NCBI GenBank assembly: GCA_024508935.1
Contig: JANINW010000030.1
Coordinates: 87,455-151,454, forward strand
Reading direction: 5' to 3'
DNA length: 64,000 bases
From: Flavipsychrobacter sp.
GTDB taxonomy: Bacteria > Bacteroidota > Bacteroidia > Chitinophagales > Chitinophagaceae
This document shows, piece by piece, positions 1 through 8,206 of this stretch. A program made the position numbers and the translations under genes. The notes beneath the pieces are model-generated. The model saw nothing but the letters and a program-made list of their open reading frames with translations. It was not told the DNA's origin and did no database searches. Within the stretch, counting starts at the first letter, position 1, and the number at the start of each line of letters is the position of its first letter.

Positions 1-234
1 GTTAGTATATGCTCTCCGGTCGAGCCGGCTCATGATTGAATTGATAGCATCCACAAGATTATTGCTTTTCATAAAATACCAATAGGCATCTGATGTAACA
101 GCAAAACCATCCGGCATCAGAATACCTTCACCGGATAAGGTGTTAAATATTTCGCCGACAGAGGCATTTTTACCTCCTACACGTGGTATATCTGAGATAC
201 CAATCTCGCTGAATTTCAGAATATATGCTGCCAT
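1..234 (-). CDS. ppsA: Phosphoenolpyruvate synthase, N-terminal part (cut by window edge)
   Basis: The first 78 residues of a protein that runs off the left edge. Residues about 18-45 read VGGKNASVGEI followed by a glycine-rich stretch and MPDGFAVTSDAYWYF, the N-terminal signature of the PEP-synthase/pyruvate phosphate dikinase nucleotide-binding domain. PEP synthase makes PEP from pyruvate and ATP at the start of gluconeogenesis. The ATG at 234 gives the expected start MAAYILKFSEIG. The gene is divergent from the mla operon and has its own pair of TGA-N6-TCA boxes upstream. Only the N-terminus is visible, so PEP synthase and a PpsA-like paralogue cannot be separated. Confidence 0.8.
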   Translation of the reverse strand, partial: MAAYILKFSEIGISDIPRVGGKNASVGEIFNTLSGEGILMPDGFAVTSDAYWYFMKSNNLVDAINSIMSRLDRRAYTN

Positions 235-295
235 AATAATTTTGTTTAAAGGCGTATCAGCCATCAAAAACGACTTGCTACTTAAATTATTTAAA

Positions 296-360
296 TAAAA
301 TTCCGGTTAATATGGCTGGCGAAACATGACGGCAGTCAACAAAAAATTGATTGTTGTCAG
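296..360 (-). promoter_or_regulatory. Tandem FNR/CRP-type boxes and -7 element for ppsA
   Basis: Two perfect TGA-N6-TCA boxes lie at 327-338 (TGACGGCAGTCA) and 348-359 (TGATTGTTGTCA), centres 21 bp apart. Reading toward ppsA, the nearer centre is 29.5 bp from a weak -7 element GAATTTTA (303 to 296; the consensus is TAnnTTTG). The layout matches twelve other promoters in the window except for 21 bp instead of 22. Assignment to ppsA rests on that geometry. Confidence 0.6.
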
Positions 361-436
361 CCCACGGCCAGGCTATATAATTGCTACATAGCTGAGTAGA
401 AATACGTTACGCCTGCTTCTATAAAGACAGCGGAAG

Positions 437-501
437 GTGAGGTATGTCAAATAACAGCATGACCCAAATCAGCATTAATCGAATATAAGCTGTCTATTTT
501 G
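437..501 (+). promoter_or_regulatory. Tandem FNR/CRP-type boxes and -7 element for mlaEFD
   Basis: Perfect boxes at 438-449 (TGAGGTATGTCA) and 460-471 (TGACCCAAATCA) have centres exactly 22 bp apart. A -7 like TATTTTG begins at 495, which is 29.5 bp past the nearer centre and 23 bases before the mlaE start codon. The -7 is one base shorter than TAnnTTTG, as at the hsp20 promoter. Confidence 0.7.
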
Positions 502-523
502 CAGCTAAAATCAGGCACCACAA

Positions 524-1294
524 ATGGAAATACCCAAAGCAGGAAAGGTCTTTCTGACCGAGGCAGGCGCTTTATCCCGGTTTACCGGATGGTTCTTTCA
601 TGAAGCCTTCCGGCCAAGATATGAATGGCGGGAATTTATACGGCAGTGTTTTATGATAGGTTTTAAATCCCTGCCATTAGTGGCCCTCACCGGTTTTATT
701 ATGGGGCTTGTGCTGACCATGCAGCTAAGACCCACCCTGGTAGACTATGGCGTAGAAGCCAGGATACCGGCTATGGTGGCCCTTTCCATTGTGCGCGAAA
801 TAGGACCGGTAATAACCGCCTTGATATTTGCAGGCAAAATAGGCTCTGGTATAGGTGCGGAGCTCGGCTCTATGCGTGTTACGGAGCAAATTGATGCTAT
901 GGAAGTGTCCGGTACAAACCCATATAAATACCTGGTGGTAACAAGGGTGGCAGCTGCAACTGTTATGCTGCCTTTACTGGTCATCATGTCCGATGCCATC
1001 TCACTATACGGTGGTTACCTGGGTGTCAATATTTCTGCCATTACCAGCTTCGATCTTTATATAACGCAGGTATTCGACACATTACATTTCAGCGACCTAT
1101 TGCCTGCTTTTATAAAAACATTCTTCTTTGGCTTCGCGGTAGGCCTTGTGGGTTGCTACAAAGGATATAATTCGAGCAAAGGAACGGAAGGCGTGGGCAG
1201 ATCAGCAAACTCGGCGGTAGTATTATCGTCGCTGGCTGTGTTCATCATAGATCTATTGGCAGTACAAATAACGGATATATTAGGTATTAACTAA
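524..1294 (+). CDS. mlaE: MlaE-type ABC transporter permease
   Basis: A 256-residue integral membrane protein of the MlaE/YrbE (DUF140) family, the permease of the ABC system that moves phospholipids between inner and outer membrane. The family hallmark is visible around residues 88-125: REIGPVITALIFAGKIGSG, then GAELGSMRVTEQIDAMEVSG. About five hydrophobic segments follow an amphipathic N-terminus. It is the first gene of a tight operon: mlaF starts 3 bases after its stop codon, and mlaD 3 bases after mlaF. The operon sits under a tandem-box promoter, which suggests that its expression responds to the same signal as the cbb3 oxidase. Confidence 0.9.
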   Translation: MEIPKAGKVFLTEAGALSRFTGWFFHEAFRPRYEWREFIRQCFMIGFKSLPLVALTGFIMGLVLTMQLRPTLVDYGVEARIPAMVALSIVREIGPVITALIFAGKIGSGIGAELGSMRVTEQIDAMEVSGTNPYKYLVVTRVAAATVMLPLLVIMSDAISLYGGYLGVNISAITSFDLYITQVFDTLHFSDLLPAFIKTFFFGFAVGLVGCYKGYNSSKGTEGVGRSANSAVVLSSLAVFIIDLLAVQITDILGIN

Positions 1295-1296
1295 CA

Positions 1297-2046
1297 ATGG
1301 TTCAAACGGCAGAAAATAACAACCCGGTCATAACAATCACCAATCTCTGTAAAGCTTTTGGCAAAAACAGGGTATTGGACAATTTCAGTATCACCTTAGA
1401 CCAAAAGGAAAACGTGGTAGTGCTTGGCCGCTCAGGCTCAGGGAAATCAGTACTTATAAAATGTATCATTGGCCTGCTTGCTCCTGATTCAGGCAGCATT
1501 AACGTGTTGGGAGAAGAAATACTCACTATGGACCATGATACGCTTGATAAAATGCGTGTACGAATAGGTTTTCTTTTTCAGAGCAATGCCTTGTACGACT
1601 CTATGACCGTAAGGCAAAACCTAGAGTTCCCTATGCGACGGCACTGGATAGAAATTAGTCAAAAAGAGGCAGAGGACAGGGTTAAAGAAGTATTGGAGAA
1701 TGTAGGACTGGCTCATACTATAGACATGATGCCCTCAGAACTATCAGGCGGCATGCAAAAACGTATAGCACTGGCCCGTACACTCATCCTGAAACCCGAT
1801 ATTATACTTTATGATGAACCCACTGCTGGCCTGGACCCTGTAACAGGGAAAGAAATAAGTAATCTCATAAAACAAGTACGCGAAACCTACAATACATCAT
1901 CAATAATCATCTCACACGACATGAAATGCGTAAAAGCTACGGCAGACAGAATAGGTGTACTCATCAATGGCCAATGTTATGCACAGGGTAGTTATGCAGA
2001 CCTTGCTGCGTCGAATGATAAAAATGTAAACCAATTTTTTGAGTAA
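1297..2046 (+). CDS. mlaF: MlaF-type ABC transporter ATPase
   Basis: A 249-residue ABC ATPase. Walker A is GRSGSGKS (about residues 45-52), the signature is LSGGMQKR (about 149-156), Walker B and the D-loop are ILYDEPTAGLDP, and the switch histidine is in IISHD. The LSGGMQKR form and the pairing with MlaE and an MCE protein identify MlaF, which powers phospholipid transfer through MlaE. It lies between mlaE and mlaD with 2-base gaps, so the three are almost certainly translated from one mRNA. Confidence 0.9.
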   Translation: MVQTAENNNPVITITNLCKAFGKNRVLDNFSITLDQKENVVVLGRSGSGKSVLIKCIIGLLAPDSGSINVLGEEILTMDHDTLDKMRVRIGFLFQSNALYDSMTVRQNLEFPMRRHWIEISQKEAEDRVKEVLENVGLAHTIDMMPSELSGGMQKRIALARTLILKPDIILYDEPTAGLDPVTGKEISNLIKQVRETYNTSSIIISHDMKCVKATADRIGVLINGQCYAQGSYADLAASNDKNVNQFFE

Positions 2047-2048
2047 CT

Positions 2049-3026
2049 ATGGAAAAACAAATCACATCGAATATAAAACTGGGGCTGTTTGTCATCATAG
2101 GCTTGCTCATACTGGTTTTCAGTTTATATATGATAGGCAGGAACAAGAGCTTTTTTGGTTCCAATTTTGAAATAAAAGCCAGGTTCAAAAACGTAAATGG
2201 CCTTATGCGCGGCAACAATGTCCGTTTTTCAGGTATACAGGCCGGCACCGTAAAGGATATTGATATAATAAACGACACTACAATTGAGGTAGTACTTCTT
2301 ATTGATAAGAAGACCAAAGACTATATCCATAAAAATTCGATTGCATCAATAGGCTCCGAAGGGCTTATGGGCAATAAGATCATCAATATACTGCCCAATC
2401 CCGTACCTGCACCTGCTATAGAAGAAGGCGATATGCTGCTGACCCACAAAGAACTTAACGTAGATGATATGCTGGAGACACTGGACAAAACAAATAATAA
2501 TGTAGCTATCATATCCGAAGACCTGATAAGCACTGTGAAAAGGTTCAACAATAGCGCAGTAATATGGGGGTTGCTGGAAGATACAGCAGTATCTGAAAAC
2601 ATAAAATCATCATTGCAAAATATACACCAGGCAAGTAGTAACTTAAACAATATGTCGGCTGAACTGAATACAGCAGTTCATAACATTTCTCAAGGAAAAG
2701 GTTTATTGGGGGTACTGATGGAAGACCCTGAAACTGCTAACGATCTTAAGAACGCAATAAAACAGATAAATGATGTATCGCATAGCGCTAACGCGATTGC
2801 AGCAAAACTCAACAATCTTGTCTCGGCAACAGATACGAATATAAATAACGGCAAAGGTGTAATCACCACCCTGATGAAAGACACGGCTATTGTACAGCAA
2901 CTGCAAAACAGCCTAAATAATATAGAAAAAGGAACGGCAGCGTTTAATGAAGACATGGAAGCCCTGAAACATAATTTCCTGTTAAGAGGCTATTTCCGGA
3001 AGCAGGCTAAAAAAAATAAAAAGTAA
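2049..3026 (+). CDS. mlaD: MCE-family lipid-binding protein (MlaD-like)
   Basis: A 325-residue substrate-binding partner of MlaE/MlaF. One N-terminal membrane helix (about 9-29, LGLFVIIGLLILVFSLYMIG) anchors it to the inner membrane, followed by the MCE domain (about 38-115, with FKNVNGLMRGNNVRFSGIQ). The long helical C-terminus contains two related segments beginning GKGLLGVLMEDPE and GKGVITTLMKDT, and it ends FLLRGYFRKQAKKNKK. It is longer than E. coli MlaD (about 180 residues), as is usual in Bacteroidota, where the helical tail probably extends into the periplasm. It is the last gene of the operon. Confidence 0.85.
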   Translation: MEKQITSNIKLGLFVIIGLLILVFSLYMIGRNKSFFGSNFEIKARFKNVNGLMRGNNVRFSGIQAGTVKDIDIINDTTIEVVLLIDKKTKDYIHKNSIASIGSEGLMGNKIINILPNPVPAPAIEEGDMLLTHKELNVDDMLETLDKTNNNVAIISEDLISTVKRFNNSAVIWGLLEDTAVSENIKSSLQNIHQASSNLNNMSAELNTAVHNISQGKGLLGVLMEDPETANDLKNAIKQINDVSHSANAIAAKLNNLVSATDTNINNGKGVITTLMKDTAIVQQLQNSLNNIEKGTAAFNEDMEALKHNFLLRGYFRKQAKKNKK

Positions 3027-3035
3027 CCGGCTTGT

Positions 3036-3101
3036 GTGACAGGGGTCATAAGCCCGTCTGACGAGTATCAGCATTCGCATAATTGGCAATATGTACATTC
3101 G
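3036..3101 (+). promoter_or_regulatory. Tandem FNR/CRP-type boxes and -7 element for usp
   Basis: Perfect boxes at 3037-3048 (TGACAGGGGTCA) and 3059-3070 (TGACGAGTATCA), centres 22 bp apart. A -7 element TACATTCG starts at 3094, exactly 29.5 bp past the nearer centre. The universal stress gene starts at 3123. Confidence 0.7.
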
Positions 3102-3122
3102 TTCTTCAAATCGAACATAACT

Positions 3123-3944
3123 ATGAAAAAAGTACTTGCACTATTTGACGGGGAACATTTTTCAATGGGTGCTTTCAATTTTGCACGCCAGTTAAATGAA
3201 GCCCAACCCATCCTCCTGACAGGCGTTTTTCTGCCTTCTTTAGACTATACAAAAATATCTATGTACTACCTGGGCGGAATGGTTGGCCCTGTATACGCAC
3301 CTGGCGTGGAAGCAGAACCGGGTATGATAGACAGAAACATACAGACATTTAAAGACCTATGCGTAAAACACGGCATAGAATGCCGGGTACATAGCGTAAT
3401 AGACGGGCCCATACTGGAAAGTATTGCTAAAGAAACCAGGTATGCAGACGTGCTACTTTTAAGCAGCGAGCTTTTTTACAGCAATTTTGGGGAGACATCA
3501 CAAAAAGAATACCTGGAAGACACTATGCATAATGCCGAATGCCCGGTAATAGTAATACCGGAACACTACAATTTCCCACAAAGCATTATTATGGCATATG
3601 ATGGTAGCAAAGCATCGGTATTTGCCATAAAACAATTTGCTTATCTCTTCCCTGAACTTTCAGGAACAAGCACATTGATCGTTTATGCTTCTGAAAAAGA
3701 AAATGAATTCCCCGATCTGTCTTACATTGAAGAATTTGCAGCAAGGCATTTTCAAGACTTATCCTTCTTTAAACTGGATGCAGAGGCCAGGAAATACTTT
3801 AGTACCTGGATAACCGACAAAGGCGACCCGCTGTTGGTAACTGGCGCATATAGCCGCTCATTTTTGTCAGGGTTCTTTAAAAAGAGTTTTGCTGCCGAAG
3901 TAATAGCTGAACATAAACTGCCGGTATTTATAGCACATACCTGA
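3123..3944 (+). CDS. Universal stress protein with two Usp domains
   Basis: A 273-residue cytoplasmic protein with two tandem Usp folds. The first starts MKKVLALFDGEHFSMGAFNFA and the second near residue 154 with SIIMAYDGSKASVFAIKQFA. Duplicated Usp proteins of this size are common in Bacteroidota and bind ATP or act as stress chaperones. I start it at the ATG at 3123, because an upstream in-frame ATG at 3036 would place the tandem regulatory boxes inside the coding region and the extra residues look unlike a Usp N-terminus. The promoter matches that of the cbb3 operon, in line with known induction of Usp proteins under low oxygen in other bacteria. Confidence 0.85.
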   Translation: MKKVLALFDGEHFSMGAFNFARQLNEAQPILLTGVFLPSLDYTKISMYYLGGMVGPVYAPGVEAEPGMIDRNIQTFKDLCVKHGIECRVHSVIDGPILESIAKETRYADVLLLSSELFYSNFGETSQKEYLEDTMHNAECPVIVIPEHYNFPQSIIMAYDGSKASVFAIKQFAYLFPELSGTSTLIVYASEKENEFPDLSYIEEFAARHFQDLSFFKLDAEARKYFSTWITDKGDPLLVTGAYSRSFLSGFFKKSFAAEVIAEHKLPVFIAHT

Positions 3945-4000
3945 TAAATAAACACTTTCGGGCACAGGCTGTTATATTTCAGAGACATACATTCTTCGCA

Positions 4001-5011
4001 CTGGATTCTTTAACACATATCGCCATTGGCGCCTGTATAGGCGAAGCATATCTTGGGAAAAAGATACACAAGAAAGCTATGATATGGGGTGCGCTGGCAC
4101 AAAGTGCGCCAGATATTGATTTCCTGGCAGCTTTGTGGCTAAGTCCCGCAGAAAACCTGCTGGCGCATAGAGGCTTTACACATTCATTGCTGTTCATAGC
4201 CATTATTACACCCTTGTTTGCGCTATCCGCAATGCGGCTGCACAGACCACACAACATACCGTTAAAGAAATGGCTGTTCTTTTTTGGCACACAAGGCCTG
4301 ATACATATAGGACTGGACGGCTTTAATGCTTATGGTGTAGGCTGGCTGGAGCCATTCAGCCACCATCGCTTTTCCTTTAATGTACTTTTTGTTGCAGACC
4401 CGCTCTTTTCCATCTGGCCGGCTATAGCATTGGCAGCGCTCATTATACTCAGAACGGGCAATAAACAAAGAGTGCTCTGGTGGGTCTCCGGCCTGTTGGC
4501 GTCCATTATCTATATGATGTATGCCGTCTCCAACAAAATATATATAGACAGGGCGGTAGATAAGGCCCTAAAATATGACCATATACGTACAGAGCATGTA
4601 CTAACAACCCCTACCCCCTTCAACAACTGGCTATGGTATATAGTAGCCCCGGCACAAAAAGGATATTATATTGGGTACCGCTCAGTGTTCGACACACAAC
4701 CAGGTATTGATTTTCATTTTGTGGCACGCAATGATTCATTGCTAAAGAGCGTTGCTGACCATGAATCACTCCAGCACCTGCTTAAGTTTTCGCAAGGATA
4801 CTACACCGTATCATACGCTAATGACACATTATTGTTTAATGATCTCCGGTTCGGACAGATACTTGGCTGGAAATACCCCAACCAGAAGTTCACTTTCCAT
4901 TATTACCTCCAACACCCTGCAGACAATAAATTTGTAGTGCAGCGCGGCCGCTTTGAAAAATGGGATGCTCAGGAAATAAAAGATTTCCTTATCCGCATTA
5001 AGGGTTATTAA
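4001..5011 (+). CDS. YdjM-like membrane-bound metal-dependent hydrolase, probable CTG start
   Basis: Predicted 336-residue membrane protein of the YdjM/DUF457 family, whose members carry His/Asp clusters thought to bind metal. Visible motifs are THIAIGACIGEAYLG, APDIDFLA, HRGFTHSLLF and HIGLDGFNAYG, followed by several membrane helices and a soluble C-terminal half. The first ATG is at 4079, but it would remove the conserved LDSLTHIAIGACIGE block. That block begins with a CTG codon at 4001, exactly where relatives have Met-Asp-Ser. No ATG, GTG or TTG occurs in frame between the upstream stop and 4001, so a CTG start is inferred. Its 3' end overlaps the convergent cls gene by 14 bp. The biological role is unknown. 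Confidence 0.75.
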   Translation: MDSLTHIAIGACIGEAYLGKKIHKKAMIWGALAQSAPDIDFLAALWLSPAENLLAHRGFTHSLLFIAIITPLFALSAMRLHRPHNIPLKKWLFFFGTQGLIHIGLDGFNAYGVGWLEPFSHHRFSFNVLFVADPLFSIWPAIALAALIILRTGNKQRVLWWVSGLLASIIYMMYAVSNKIYIDRAVDKALKYDHIRTEHVLTTPTPFNNWLWYIVAPAQKGYYIGYRSVFDTQPGIDFHFVARNDSLLKSVADHESLQHLLKFSQGYYTVSYANDTLLFNDLRFGQILGWKYPNQKFTFHYYLQHPADNKFVVQRGRFEKWDAQEIKDFLIRIKGY

Positions 5012-6197
5012 ATGGCTTGTCTTTTTTGAAATAGAACGTAAACAAGTATAAGATCACCTTTATCACCTCATAACACAAATGCTGCCAGAGTTGTTTTATG
5101 CGGCTGGTTGTAGCCAGGTAATTTTCCATTGTTATCTCCAGGCAGTCAGTAGCAATCATTTTTTCAAGCATAGCGTCTACATCTGTAACAAAGGGCTTGC
5201 CCCGCACATCCAGGTTCAGTTCTATGCTTGCGTATTCGCTTATATTATTTACATTATACGACCCTATGGTCATTCTCTTACTGTCTGACGTGGCCACTTT
5301 AGCATGTAGGACAGTTTTTTGGTATTCAAACAGCCGGATATTATTCTGCAATACCCAACGGTATAAAAAGCGTTCGGCATGTTTGGCTATCATTACATCA
5401 GATGGGCCAGCCATTACTATTTTAATAGACACGCCTCTTTTTACAGCAGCAGCCATCAATTTCCTGAATTTCCAACCTGGCAAAAAATAACTGCAAACAA
5501 TCACAATACTATCCTGGGCATTGGCAAACATATCAGCATAAGTTCGCCATACCTGGCTTTTGCGCTTTACCCAGTCATTCATGCGCACCCGCACAGAGGT
5601 GAGCTCCTGCGCCTGTACATCTAAAACAGGGGCGTCTTTTATCTCGGGCAACTTGCATAATTGCGGACTGTAGCTGTCCCATGTTTTACAGCATACAGCA
5701 TTCAACTCTGCTGCTACCGGGCCTTTTACGTACAAGGCCATATCAAACCATGGCACCAGGTGGTCATTACCCTTATACCGCTCAGAGATATTAATGCCTC
5801 CCACCATTGCTTCTATACCATCAACCACCAAAACCTTATAGTGCAGGCGCCGGCCAAAGTAAAAACGAGAGCTTTTGAACAATGGCTCAAACCAGGCAAA
5901 ATGAACACCGACATCTTTCAGCCGGCTTACAAAAGACCGGGATAAATTTTGGGACGCATATCCATCAACCAATAAATAGACCGACACACCTTTTAGCGCA
6001 GCCTGTACCAGCAAATCTGCAATACGTGTACCTGTTTCGTCTTCCTCAAAAATGTAAACCTGTAAATGGATATAATACCTGGCAGAGTGTATTAGCTTTT
6101 CTAACAGATCAAAATATTCCTGCCCTCCCAATACCAATCTTGCTTCGTTCAGCGAATATGCCGCGTGATTTGTTTTCATTTTTGTAACGGCTGGCAT
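4998..6197 (-). CDS. cls: Cardiolipin synthase / phospholipase D-like protein
   Basis: A 399-residue protein with two HKD phosphatidyltransferase motifs: HYKVLVVDGIEAMVGGIN (about residues 121-138) and HAKVATSDSKRMTIGSYN (about 302-319). The pair forms one active site through the two histidines. It lacks the two N-terminal membrane helices of ClsA and so resembles ClsB-type enzymes. The C-terminus is hydrophobic (VIKVILYLFTFYF) and may be a membrane anchor. It would make cardiolipin from phosphatidylglycerol or phosphatidylethanolamine. It is the last gene of a five-gene operon (DUF4342, 53-aa protein, 159-aa membrane protein, AI-2E permease, cls) with gaps of 10-24 bp. Confidence 0.85.
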   Translation of the reverse strand: MPAVTKMKTNHAAYSLNEARLVLGGQEYFDLLEKLIHSARYYIHLQVYIFEEDETGTRIADLLVQAALKGVSVYLLVDGYASQNLSRSFVSRLKDVGVHFAWFEPLFKSSRFYFGRRLHYKVLVVDGIEAMVGGINISERYKGNDHLVPWFDMALYVKGPVAAELNAVCCKTWDSYSPQLCKLPEIKDAPVLDVQAQELTSVRVRMNDWVKRKSQVWRTYADMFANAQDSIVIVCSYFLPGWKFRKLMAAAVKRGVSIKIVMAGPSDVMIAKHAERFLYRWVLQNNIRLFEYQKTVLHAKVATSDSKRMTIGSYNVNNISEYASIELNLDVRGKPFVTDVDAMLEKMIATDCLEITMENYLATTSRIKQLWQHLCYEVIKVILYLFTFYFKKDKPFNNP

Positions 6198-6214
6198 TGG
6201 TTTTTATCTGTTTT

Positions 6215-7264
6215 CTAGGTATCTCTTTTTAGTAAAATATTCACAGCACCTAATTCGGCAATATGATCTGATATTATTTTAAATATCGCTACAAATGGTA
6301 TAAATAAAATCATACCCGAAACGCCCCAAATTATTCCGCCGGCTATAATAACGACCAGGGTAGCCCATGTGCTTACATTTAACTGCGCCCCTACTACCTT
6401 TGGAAATATTACATTAGCTTCAAGATACTGCACAAAAGAGAATACTGCAATAACACCCAGTGGGTACCAAATAGAATCTTTGGTAAGAAAAGCGATAGAA
6501 ACGGGCAATGCAGCACTTACTATAATACCCACGTAAGGAATAATGGTCATAATGGCCGTAAGAATACCAAACAGGAAGGCATGCTTTATACCTAATGCCA
6601 TTAAACCCAGGCTATTTAAGATACCTACGATGATATACACCCGTATCATACCTATTATAAAGCGGTAATAGGTATTAATTGTCTGCTGTAATATCAGGTC
6701 GATCTTTACACCATACTTTCTTGAGAATATCCGGTGCAGGAATTTTACGAAGGTGCCCCTGTGGTACAGGAATAAAGCCGAATAGATAGGCACCAGGAAA
6801 AGACCAAATAATGTACTCACTGTACCGTTTACAAAACCTTGCGCCCAGCCGCCTATATGTGTAGAAACATTTGCTTCCATACCATCTATAAACTTCTGCT
6901 GTGCTTCAAACGAAAGATATAGATGGTCGCTCAGCCATTGCTGCACCGCCGGTATGCCGGGCTTTATTTTTTCTACAAGAGATGGCAGGTCTTCCCGAAA
7001 CATGGTTATTTGCCAGCCAAGCAGCAATACCAATGCTACAAAAAGCACAATAACAACCGACAAGGAAACTAAAATAGCTATCGTCTTACTTATTCTCCTT
7101 TGCTCCAGCCATTTACATACGGGGTATAGTACTATAGCTACCAGCAAACCATAAAACATGGGTATAAATAAAGTGCGGCCAAAATACAGTATTATTCCTC
7201 CGTAAACAAAATACTGCAGGTATCTTATTGCATCTTGTCTTGTCTCCTTGTTCAGTTGGTGCAT
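6215..7264 (-). CDS. AI-2E family transporter (PerM/YdiK-like)
   Basis: A 349-residue integral membrane protein with about eight hydrophobic segments in the AI-2E exporter arrangement. Two or three helices come first (GGIILYFGRTLFIPMFYGLL, then TIAILVSLSVVIVLFVALVLLL), then a soluble part, then a C-terminal block with GILTAIMTIIPYVGIIVSAALP and LEANVIFPKVVGAQLNVSTW. These last two are the recognisable family motifs. Some members move autoinducer-2 or act as Na+/H+ antiporters, but the substrate cannot be inferred here. It sits 17 bp upstream of cls in the tandem-box-controlled stress operon. Confidence 0.85.
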   Translation of the reverse strand: MHQLNKETRQDAIRYLQYFVYGGIILYFGRTLFIPMFYGLLVAIVLYPVCKWLEQRRISKTIAILVSLSVVIVLFVALVLLLGWQITMFREDLPSLVEKIKPGIPAVQQWLSDHLYLSFEAQQKFIDGMEANVSTHIGGWAQGFVNGTVSTLFGLFLVPIYSALFLYHRGTFVKFLHRIFSRKYGVKIDLILQQTINTYYRFIIGMIRVYIIVGILNSLGLMALGIKHAFLFGILTAIMTIIPYVGIIVSAALPVSIAFLTKDSIWYPLGVIAVFSFVQYLEANVIFPKVVGAQLNVSTWATLVVIIAGGIIWGVSGMILFIPFVAIFKIISDHIAELGAVNILLKRDT

Positions 7265-7288
7265 GGTTCTTAGCCTTAATAATTATTC

Positions 7289-7768
7289 TTAACTATACTG
7301 TTTCAATTTCCAAATAAAATCATGTTTACCCTTTCGCATAAGTACATAAAAAGCAATAGCCATAGTTACAGTAGCGGGGAAAGCTGCCCCTACGCCTAGC
7401 GGAGATATAGCAATACCGAATATCATCCCACCCACACAAGCCATATCTACCCAATTTCTATTTAGCAACAGACCCAGAAAAATAAAAAACTGACCTATCG
7501 CTACCTCCGTTACGAATATAGTAATGTGTTTAGCAAAAAAGCCGTTAATAAACTCCTTGTAAAAAGGAACAGGACTTAATGATGCGTAGTCAAGATATAC
7601 TTGTGGATTATTGATTGCTGTTGACGTATTAATACAACAAGCCCATAAAAAGACTGCGGCCAGGAAGAAACGGGCAACTATCGGCATTTTTACAGCAGCG
7701 AGAATGCTTAATCCGAATACAATATTGGATAGTATATAGGGGATAATATATTGCTTTACAGCTTCCAT
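7289..7768 (-). CDS. Hypothetical 159-aa membrane protein
   Basis: A 159-residue protein with four or five hydrophobic segments (about 8-30, 32-50, 84-106, 111-129 and 133-150) and few charged residues outside the C-terminus KGKHDFIWKLKQYS. I do not recognise the family. The spacing and length are reminiscent of DoxX-like small membrane proteins, but no diagnostic motif is visible. It is the third gene of the DUF4342-cls operon, 10 bp after the 53-aa gene and 24 bp before the AI-2E gene, so a role in the membrane stress response is the only contextual clue. Confidence 0.75.
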   Translation of the reverse strand: MEAVKQYIIPYILSNIVFGLSILAAVKMPIVARFFLAAVFLWACCINTSTAINNPQVYLDYASLSPVPFYKEFINGFFAKHITIFVTEVAIGQFFIFLGLLLNRNWVDMACVGGMIFGIAISPLGVGAAFPATVTMAIAFYVLMRKGKHDFIWKLKQYS

Positions 7769-7778
7769 TGCAGCATGA

Positions 7779-7940
7779 CTAGAATTTAATACCTCTTTTC
7801 TTCATTTCCTCAGCAAGCTTACCCGATATCTTGCGGCAGGAACAGTGCTTCTGGTGCTCAAGATGCCAGGCTATCCTTTGCTCCATCGTTGGATTCTTAG
7901 GCATAGGATGGCTTAGATGCCATTCTTTATTCAGCTTCAT
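7779..7940 (-). CDS. Small conserved-looking 53-aa protein
   Basis: A short ORF starting ATG at 7940 and ending TAG at 7779, reading MKLNKEWHLSHPMPKNPTME, then QRIAWHLEHQKHCSCRKISG, then KLAEEMKKRGIKF. It is rich in His, Lys and Glu, with a CSC pair and no hydrophobic segment, so it should be soluble. From memory, small proteins with this MPKNPTxEQRIxWHLEH pattern occur in many bacteria and carry no assigned function. It fills the gap between the DUF4342 gene (10 bp away) and the 159-aa membrane protein gene (10 bp away) in the same operon, which strongly supports it being translated. Confidence 0.8.
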   Translation of the reverse strand: MKLNKEWHLSHPMPKNPTMEQRIAWHLEHQKHCSCRKISGKLAEEMKKRGIKF

Positions 7941-7950
7941 AGTACAAGAT

Positions 7951-8187
7951 TTATTCTCTTTCTACAGTTATAGTACATTCTCCTATTAGTGCGGCTAATG
8001 CCCCTATTGCAGCCAGTACCGGTGCCAGTAATACACCCACCACCCCAAAAGTTAACGGAAAACTCATCAACTCTTTTTCCTCCTTATCGGTAATGGTAAT
8101 TTTACGAACGTTCCCCTCTGCTATTAGCTCCTTAATTTTCGCCAGCAGGTTTTCTCCATTTAAAGAGAAAGATTCTCTATTTGCCAT
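7951..8187 (-). CDS. DUF4342 domain protein, 78 aa
   Basis: Reads MANRESFSLNGENLLAKIKE, an EGNVRKITI block, and a hydrophobic C-terminal half (FGVVGVLLAPVLAAIGALAAL) ending in ECTITVERE. This matches the DUF4342 pattern: a small helical/beta N-terminus and one hydrophobic hairpin. An in-frame ATG at 8250 would extend it by 21 residues into the regulatory boxes, so the ATG at 8187 is preferred. It is the first gene of the stress operon that ends with cls. The function of the family is unknown. Confidence 0.8.
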   Translation of the reverse strand: MANRESFSLNGENLLAKIKELIAEGNVRKITITDKEEKELMSFPLTFGVVGVLLAPVLAAIGALAALIGECTITVERE

Positions 8188-8206
8188 AGTAATTGATTTT
8201 AGAACA

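Noticed and set aside
3036-3122. N-terminal extension of the universal stress protein from the ATG at 3036.
   Set aside because: It would place both regulatory boxes and the -7 element inside the coding region, and the extra 29 residues do not look like part of a Usp fold.
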